A stretch of DNA of 10,377 bases from DATLFI01 sp035524895 (GTDB lineage Bacteria > Acidobacteriota > Thermoanaerobaculia > Multivoradales > Multivoraceae), in NCBI GenBank assembly GCA_035524895.1, contig DATLFI010000177.1, positions 1 through 10,377 of the forward strand. The letters are read 5' to 3'. Position 1 is the first letter of the stretch. The number at the start of each line of letters is the position of its first letter. Both the position numbers and the translations under genes were made by a program. Below are positions 5,778 through 10,377 of the stretch, piece after piece. The notes below the pieces were generated by a model that did no database searches, had not been told where the DNA came from, and saw only the letters and a list, made by a program, of their open reading frames with translations.

Positions 5778-8230
5778 CCCTGACCAGCCCCTTCGAGACC
5801 TCCGTCCGCGATTCCGGCGCCGAACGATTCCGCCGTGAGGCCGTGCTGCGCGACTTCCGGGTGGGGGTACGCAGTCGGCACGCCAGCGTCCTGGGCCGTC
5901 AGGAGGTGCTCTCGGGCCGCGCGAAGTTCGGCATCTTCGGCGACGGCAAGGAGGTCGCGCAGCTCGCGATGGCCTACGCCTTTCGTCGGGGCGACCACCG
6001 GTCCGGCTACTACCGCGACCAGACCTTCATGATGGCTTTGGGCCTGCTCAGTGTCCAGGAGCTATTCGCCCAGCTCTACGCGCACGCGGATCTCGAGGCC
6101 GAGCCGGCATTCGGTGGCCGAGCGATGACGGGACATTTCGCGACTCGCCTGGTCGACGAGCATGGCAACTGGGTGGACCAGACCACGCGCTACAACTCGG
6201 CTGCGGACCTCTCGCCCACGGCGTCTCAGATGCCCAAACTGGTTGGGCTGGGCTACGCCTCGAAGCTCTACCGCCAGGTCGAGTCCCTGCAAGAGCCTGG
6301 CCGGCGCTTCTCGGATCAAGGGAACGAGGTCGCCTTCGGGACCATCGGCAACGCGAGCTGCGCCGAGGGCCTGTTCTGGGAGTCAGTCAATGCGATCGGG
6401 GTGCTGCAGGTGCCAGTGGTGCTCTCGATCTGGGACGACGGCTACGGGATCTCGGTACCGAACCGGTACCAGATGACCAAGAACAGTGTCTCGGAGGCAC
6501 TCCGAGGATTCCAGCGCGAGGAGCACGGCCGCCCAGGATTCGACCTCTACGCCGTTCCCGGCTGGGACTACTCGGAGCTCTGCCAGACGTACCTGCGGGC
6601 GACCGAAGTGTGCCGTCGAGAGCACGTCCCGGCCCTGATCCACGTCACCGAGCTGACCCAGCCTCTCGGTCACTCGACCTCTGGCAGCCACGAGCGCTAC
6701 AAGTCGCCGCAGCGGCTCGAGTGGGAGCGGGAGTTCGACTGCCTGCGCAAGATGCGGCAGTGGATGGTCGCCGAGGGCCTTGCCACCGACGACGAGCTCC
6801 AGGCGATCGACGACGAGGAGCGGTCGGCGGTGCGGGAGGCCAGAGACCGGGCCTGGCAGGCGATGCGAGCCCCCATGGAGCGAGAGCGCGAGGCGCTGTC
6901 GGGGCTGCTCGGGGAGCTTGCGGAGGAGTGCGACGGCGAGCCGCGGCACGTCGGGCGGGAGACGGTCGAGGCTCTGGCTCAGGCGCTGTCCAAACGAACG
7001 AGCTTCTTGCGTCGCGACCTGATGGCTGCCGCGCAACGCGCGCTGGTGGCCACCCGCGAAGGCGAAGGACCATCCCGGGCGCGGCTGGTCGCGTGGCGGG
7101 CGGATCGGCTTCGAGAGAATCGGCAGCGTTACGGCTCGCATCTCTACAGCGAGACGCCGCGCTCGGCGCTGGAGGTGGAGGAGGGCGCCGCACGCTACGG
7201 CGAGGATCCGCAGCTGCTGAGCGCCTTCGAGATCCTCAACGCTGGGTTCGATGCCGCGTTCGCCCGGCACCCCGAGCTGGTCGCCCTGGGCGAGGACATA
7301 GGCCGTCTAGGTGATGTCAACCAGGGTTTCGCGCACCTGCAGGAGAAGTACGGCGAGCTGCGAATCGCCGACACCGGCATACGCGAGGCCACCATTGTGG
7401 GCCAGGCGGTCGGGCTGGCGCTGCGCGGCCTGCGACCGATCGCCGAGATCCAGTACCTCGACTACGTGCTCTACGCGCTGCAGATCATGTCCGACGACCT
7501 GGCGACGCTCCGCTGGCGGACGGTCGGAGGCCAAGCGGCGCCCGTGATCCTGCGCACACGCGGCCACCGCCTCGAGGGCATCTGGCACTCGGGCTCGCCG
7601 ATGGCGGGGATCATTCACCTCTGCCGGGGCATCTACGTCTGCGTGCCACGCAACGCGGTCCGCGCCATCGGGTTCTACAACACGCTCCTGCGCTCCGACG
7701 ACTGCGGTTTGGTGGTCGAGGTGCTCAATGCGTACCGCCGCAAGGAGCGTCTGCCCCAAAACCTGTCCGAGGTGACGACGCCGCTCGGGGTGCCGGAGCT
7801 GCTGCGCCCGGGAACCGATGTCACCGTGCTGACCTACGGCGCGCTGTGCGCGATCGCGATGGAGGCCGCGGGCGACCTCGAGGCGGTCGGTATCTCGTGC
7901 GAGGTGATCGACGCACAGTGCCTCCTGCCCTTCGATCGCCGCGGCATGGTGGGAGAGTCGCTGCGCAGGACGCATCGACTGTTGGTGCTCGACGAGGACG
8001 TCCCGGGCGGGGCCGCCGCGTACCTGATGACCCACGTCCTCGAGGAACAGCAGGGCTACCACTGGCTCGACGGCCAGCCCAGAACGCTTACGGCGATGCC
8101 TTGCCGGCCAGCTTACGGCTCGGACGGCGACTACTTCTCCAAGCCCAACCGCGAGGACATCGTCGCTAGGGTCTACGAGATGATGCGGGAGACGGACCGC
8201 CGGCGCTTCCCCGAGCTGTTCGCGGACTAG
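5774..8230 (+). CDS. Fused alpha/beta E1 of a branched-chain-type 2-oxoacid dehydrogenase complex
   Basis: This 818-residue protein joins both E1 subunits of a thiamine-diphosphate 2-oxoacid dehydrogenase, which decarboxylates 2-oxoacids (probably branched-chain) and transfers the acyl group to lipoyl-E2. The alpha half (about 40-375) has YYRDQT (79-84), the ThDP/Mg motif GNASCAEG (192-199) followed by DDGYGIS (221-227), and GHSTSGSHERYK (299-310), which aligns with the catalytic-histidine loop of BCKDH E1-alpha. A charged helical linker (about 376-475) leads to the beta half, with LGEDIG (505-510), ADTGIREATIVGQAVGLAL (532-550), EIQYLDY (558-564) and HSGS (605-608) carrying the beta active-site histidine. 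Such single-chain E1s are known in Bacteroidetes and other bacteria. E2 and E3 are not in the window. The ATG overlaps the stop of a 14-codon frame. Substrate is inferred. Confidence 0.92.
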   Translation: MTLTSPFETSVRDSGAERFRREAVLRDFRVGVRSRHASVLGRQEVLSGRAKFGIFGDGKEVAQLAMAYAFRRGDHRSGYYRDQTFMMALGLLSVQELFAQLYAHADLEAEPAFGGRAMTGHFATRLVDEHGNWVDQTTRYNSAADLSPTASQMPKLVGLGYASKLYRQVESLQEPGRRFSDQGNEVAFGTIGNASCAEGLFWESVNAIGVLQVPVVLSIWDDGYGISVPNRYQMTKNSVSEALRGFQREEHGRPGFDLYAVPGWDYSELCQTYLRATEVCRREHVPALIHVTELTQPLGHSTSGSHERYKSPQRLEWEREFDCLRKMRQWMVAEGLATDDELQAIDDEERSAVREARDRAWQAMRAPMEREREALSGLLGELAEECDGEPRHVGRETVEALAQALSKRTSFLRRDLMAAAQRALVATREGEGPSRARLVAWRADRLRENRQRYGSHLYSETPRSALEVEEGAARYGEDPQLLSAFEILNAGFDAAFARHPELVALGEDIGRLGDVNQGFAHLQEKYGELRIADTGIREATIVGQAVGLALRGLRPIAEIQYLDYVLYALQIMSDDLATLRWRTVGGQAAPVILRTRGHRLEGIWHSGSPMAGIIHLCRGIYVCVPRNAVRAIGFYNTLLRSDDCGLVVEVLNAYRRKERLPQNLSEVTTPLGVPELLRPGTDVTVLTYGALCAIAMEAAGDLEAVGISCEVIDAQCLLPFDRRGMVGESLRRTHRLLVLDEDVPGGAAAYLMTHVLEEQQGYHWLDGQPRTLTAMPCRPAYGSDGDYFSKPNREDIVARVYEMMRETDRRRFPELFAD

Positions 8231-8245
8231 GCGCGAGCCGCTCGC

Positions 8246-8818
8246 TCAACCTCTGCCGGCGTAGTAGGGATTCGTACCGGCGGCGTGGTCGGTGGTGTCG
8301 AGCACGCGGCGGATCTCGGGCACCGACTCGAGGATCATCGTCTCGATTCCCTGCTTGAGCGTCACGTCGGCCATGCCGCAGCCCTGGCAGCCTCCGCCCA
8401 TCGATACGTAGGCGGTGTCGTCCTTCACGTCGAGGAGTGTCACGAAGCCGCCGTGGGAGGCGATCTGGGGATTGATGCGGTCCTCGATGACTCGCTGCAC
8501 CTCGGCGGCAGTGGGGCTGCTCCAAGGGGAGTTGGGGTTGTCGAACTTGAACCCGGTCTCCTGCAGTCGCTGCACGAAGTCCACGGTCACGCCCTCGAGT
8601 TTCGGCGCGCTGTCTGGGTCCATCAGCACGCGGAACTCGCCGAGGTCCTCGACCAGGTCGCGCGGGTCTTGCTCGCTCTCTTCGACCAGGTCCATGCGAT
8701 ATTGGAAGCCGCCCTTCGCGAGCCCCGTGACCGCGATGCGCAGCGCCAGGCCGGTGGCCTGCTCGTCCTCGATGGCCATGAGGATCTGTTTCTTGGCGAG
8801 CTCGGTAAAGGTGATCAT
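8246..8818 (-). CDS. nfuA: NfuA-type iron-sulfur cluster carrier
   Basis: NfuA carries a [4Fe-4S] cluster at a dimer interface and delivers it to target enzymes. The 190-residue product matches the E. coli protein (191) in length and plan. The N-terminal half (about 1-95) is a degenerate A-type (IscA/HesB-like) fold, and the C-terminal NifU domain (about 104-175) has the motif GGGCQGCGMADVTLKQGIE with C144 and C147 (CxxC). These are the only two cysteines; the A-type domain has none, so it cannot bind a cluster itself and probably serves in target recognition. The ATG at 8818 gives the normal N-terminus (MITFTELAKKQI), with AAGGA about 9 nt upstream. The gene converges on E1 with 15 nt between stops. 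It could serve NqrF, or lipoyl synthase for the E1's complex, by inference only. Confidence 0.93.
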   Translation of the reverse strand: MITFTELAKKQILMAIEDEQATGLALRIAVTGLAKGGFQYRMDLVEESEQDPRDLVEDLGEFRVLMDPDSAPKLEGVTVDFVQRLQETGFKFDNPNSPWSSPTAAEVQRVIEDRINPQIASHGGFVTLLDVKDDTAYVSMGGGCQGCGMADVTLKQGIETMILESVPEIRRVLDTTDHAAGTNPYYAGRG

Positions 8819-8957
8819 GATGTGCGATCCTTTGCACCGCAGATCGTAGCGCAGTGCTCCAGATCGCGCCTTCCACGGCTCGTACCATCCTGTGCCCGAG
8901 TCCTGCGGACCGACTCGACGCAAAGGCCCCACCGGTCCTACCCCAGGAGATCGCTCC
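8819..8957. other. Divergent spacer between nfuA and the crotonase gene
   Basis: This 139-nt region separates two divergent starts and should hold both promoters. I see no strong -35/-10 pair on either strand. TACGAT (8848 to 8843, minus) and TACCAT (8883-8888, plus) are -10-like but lack partners at normal spacing. No operator-like palindrome stands out. Confidence 0.4.
8945..8950 (+). promoter_or_regulatory. Ribosome binding site deciding the crotonase start
   Basis: AGGAGA with a 7-nt spacer precedes the GTG at 8958. The only alternative in-frame start nearby, GTG at 8892, has no such site and would add 22 residues of Pro/Gly-rich, family-foreign sequence. Confidence 0.75.
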
Positions 8958-9761
8958 GTGAGCTACCAGAACCTCCTTCTCGAGCGCCAGGACGGCATCG
9001 CACGCCTGACCCTGAACCGGCCCGAGACGCGCAATGCCATGACCCCCGAGATGGGGCAGGAGATGGCGGCCGCGGTCGACGAGCTCAACGCGGCTCCCGA
9101 AGTGCGTGTGGTGGTGGTGCGCGGCGCCGGGAAGGCCTTCAGCGGCGGCGGCAGCCTCCAGGCGCTCGAGCAGGAAGCGGTGGCTGCTCGCGGCGGAGGC
9201 GAGCGAGAAGGTCGCGGGCTGGGCGGCGGGCGGAACTTCTACCGCGCGTATCTCTCGGTACGCCGGCTCGAGGTGCCGACGATCGCTGCGATCAACGGTC
9301 ACGCCGTAGGGGCCGGGCTCTGCTTCGCGCTCGGCTGCGACCTGCGCGTGATGCACGCGTCGGCGAAGGTCGGAATGACGTTCGTTCGACTCGGCATCCA
9401 TCCCGGGATGGCGGCGACGTGGACGTTGCCGCGCCTGGTGGGTCCGGCGCGCGCTGCCGACCTGCTCTACACCGGAAGGCTGATCGATGCCCAGCAGGCG
9501 CTCGCGTGGGGTCTGGTGAACCAGGTCGCCAGCGAGGACTTCGACGCCGTGGTCGAAACGCTCGCGATGGAGATCGCGACCAGCGGCCCGGTGGCGGTGC
9601 GCGCGGTCAAGCGCACGCTGCGCGGCACCTTCTCGCGCGACATCGAGGATGCTCTGGGCCTCGAGGCCGATGCGCAGGCTATGACTTTCGGGACTGTTGA
9701 CGCACTCGAGGGAATCCGCGCCATCCAGGAGAAGCGCCCTCCCGAATTCGAGGGCCGCTGA
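8958..9761 (+). CDS. Enoyl-CoA hydratase/isomerase (crotonase) superfamily protein lacking both hydratase glutamates
   Basis: The 267-residue protein has the crotonase fold: LTLNRPETRNAM (18-28), the first oxyanion-hole segment AFSGGGSL (60-67), the second at AAINGHAVGAGLCFALGCD (110-128), and the C-terminal helix ending PPEFEGR. It should bind an acyl-CoA. Aligned by eye to rat enoyl-CoA hydratase, the two catalytic glutamates (E144 and E164) fall on C122 and F142. A simple hydratase activity is therefore doubtful, and another crotonase reaction (isomerase, hydrolase, lyase or decarboxylase-like) or a non-catalytic role is possible. A Gly/Arg-rich loop at about 76-92 is longer than usual. 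GTG start chosen by the upstream AGGAGA. Convergent with the next gene, 41 nt apart. Substrate unknown. Confidence 0.88.
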   Translation: MSYQNLLLERQDGIARLTLNRPETRNAMTPEMGQEMAAAVDELNAAPEVRVVVVRGAGKAFSGGGSLQALEQEAVAARGGGEREGRGLGGGRNFYRAYLSVRRLEVPTIAAINGHAVGAGLCFALGCDLRVMHASAKVGMTFVRLGIHPGMAATWTLPRLVGPARAADLLYTGRLIDAQQALAWGLVNQVASEDFDAVVETLAMEIATSGPVAVRAVKRTLRGTFSRDIEDALGLEADAQAMTFGTVDALEGIRAIQEKRPPEFEGR

Positions 9762-9802
9762 GTCTCCGGCGGCGGGTTGGCCGTCTCGGGATTGGGGCTG
9801 GC

Positions 9803-10377
9803 TCAGGGGTGGACGATGGCTTCGGGCGGCAGCTGCGCCAACAGGGCGGAGACGGCGCGATCGATTGCGGCACCGTCCTTGCCATCGAACGTCAAGCGGA
9901 CGTTGTAGCTCTCGCCGATCACCGGGTAGCTGCCGATCGAGACGTCACGGTGCAGGTCGGCGATCTGCCGCAGCACGTCCGCGATCTCGCTCTCGCGACA
10001 GTGGGTGTATACCGCCCGGCTCAGGAACGGCTGCCCCGTGCCGATGCGCGCCCGCAGCGACGGTAGCTTGGCCTCGAAGATGCGCGGCAGGCCGGGCATC
10101 ACGAACACGTTTCCGACCAGGATGGTAGGCCACGGCACGTCGTCACTGACCAGCAACTCCGAACCTTCGGGAACATCCGCCATGCGCAGGTGAGCAAGCT
10201 TGAGGCGCTCTCCAACGAGCTGGCGGATCTTGGACTCGAGCTGTGGAGAACGCACGATGGAGCGCTCGAAGCACCGGGCCACCGCTTCGATCGTGACGTC
10301 ATCGTGCGTAGGTCCGACGCCGCCCGAGGTGATCACCCAGTCGTGTCGGTGCCGCAGCTGGTCGAGGTCCGCGGCGA
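9803..10377 (-). CDS. CinA/MoaB-like molybdopterin-binding-fold protein (partial, 5' end outside window)
   Basis: The visible 190 residues are open at the right edge, so the N-terminus is missing. The motif VITSGGVGPTHDDVTIEAVA is characteristic of the MoCF/CinA N-terminal fold (COG1058), as is NVFVMPGLPRIFEAKLPSL further on. The C-terminal part (SIGSYPVIGESYNVRLTF, about residues 145-162 of the fragment) resembles the extension found in CinA and in the pyrophosphatase-like half of eukaryotic FAD synthase (FLAD1). The protein stops without the PncC-type nicotinamide-mononucleotide amidohydrolase domain of full CinA, so it is a single-domain version. The activity could be nucleotide-pyrophosphate hydrolysis (ADP-ribose or FAD) or molybdopterin binding; the sequence does not decide. 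An internal GTG at 10336 is not the likely start, because the frame and the family pattern continue upstream of it. Confidence 0.85.
   Translation of the reverse strand, partial: AADLDQLRHRHDWVITSGGVGPTHDDVTIEAVARCFERSIVRSPQLESKIRQLVGERLKLAHLRMADVPEGSELLVSDDVPWPTILVGNVFVMPGLPRIFEAKLPSLRARIGTGQPFLSRAVYTHCRESEIADVLRQIADLHRDVSIGSYPVIGESYNVRLTFDGKDGAAIDRAVSALLAQLPPEAIVHP

Noticed and set aside
5096..5998. Minus-strand frame crossing the Rex-type site, with AGGAGG (5646 to 5641) before a GTG
   Set aside because: It overlaps nqrA out of frame and E1 antisense, and its product is low-complexity Arg/Ala/Gly. The AGGAGG next to the palindrome seems to be chance.
8231..8248. Small inverted repeat GCGAG/CTCGC between the E1 and nfuA stops as a bidirectional terminator
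   Set aside because: The stem is only 5 bp and no T run follows on either strand, so it does not meet the pattern of an intrinsic terminator.
8285..9700. 471-codon plus-strand frame across nfuA and the crotonase gene
   Set aside because: It is antisense to nfuA and out of frame with the crotonase. No family match is recognisable, and the two genes it covers are clear.
9758..9806. Possible terminator between the convergent crotonase and CinA-like genes
   Set aside because: Only a 5-bp CTGAG/CTCAG match with a long loop is present, and there is no T tract.

Overview
The window is about two-thirds G+C by eye and densely coding on both strands. It reads as a chromosomal segment of a GC-rich, Gram-negative-type bacterium. 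The two main markers are a canonical nqrABCDEF operon and a single-chain (alpha plus beta fused) branched-chain 2-oxoacid dehydrogenase E1. A perfect Rex-type operator would fit lineages that carry Rex, such as some deltaproteobacterial or myxococcal groups, but the sequence does not settle the phylum. I saw no tRNA, rRNA, CRISPR array, insertion sequence or phage gene.

Layout. From 1 to about 5409, all on the minus strand, lies the Na+-translocating NADH:quinone reductase operon in the order nqrA-B-C-D-E-F. nqrF is cut by the left edge. The genes are tightly packed: 1 nt between A and B, an 11-nt overlap between B and C, 2 nt between C and D, 12 nt between D and E, and 76 nt between E and F. 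Key cofactor residues are visible: SGAT flavinylation threonines in NqrB and NqrC, paired membrane cysteines in NqrD and NqrE, and the four [2Fe-2S] cysteines of NqrF. From 5410 to 5773 is a divergent control region. It holds an 18-bp perfect inverted repeat matching the Rex (NADH/NAD+-sensing repressor) operator, a structured nqrA leader, and a 14-codon reading frame overlapping the next gene by ATGA. From 5774 to 8230 (plus) is the fused E1. From 8246 to 8818 (minus) is an NfuA-type Fe-S carrier, tail to tail with the E1 gene. From 8958 to 9761 (plus) is a crotonase-fold protein lacking both classical hydratase glutamates. From 9803 to the right edge (minus) is a 5'-truncated CinA/MoaB-like molybdopterin-binding-fold protein.

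How it may work together. The E1 would feed an NADH-producing 2-oxoacid dehydrogenase complex, whose E2 and E3 are not here. NQR oxidises NADH, reduces quinone and exports Na+. A Rex site between them would let the NADH/NAD+ ratio set expression of the sink, the source, or both. NfuA could supply Fe-S clusters to NqrF, or to lipoyl synthase, which the E2 partner of the E1 needs. This link is inferred from context. No wholly new system is evident. The points most worth checking are the Rex site, the coupled small reading frame before E1, and the unusual active-site residues of the E1 and the crotonase.
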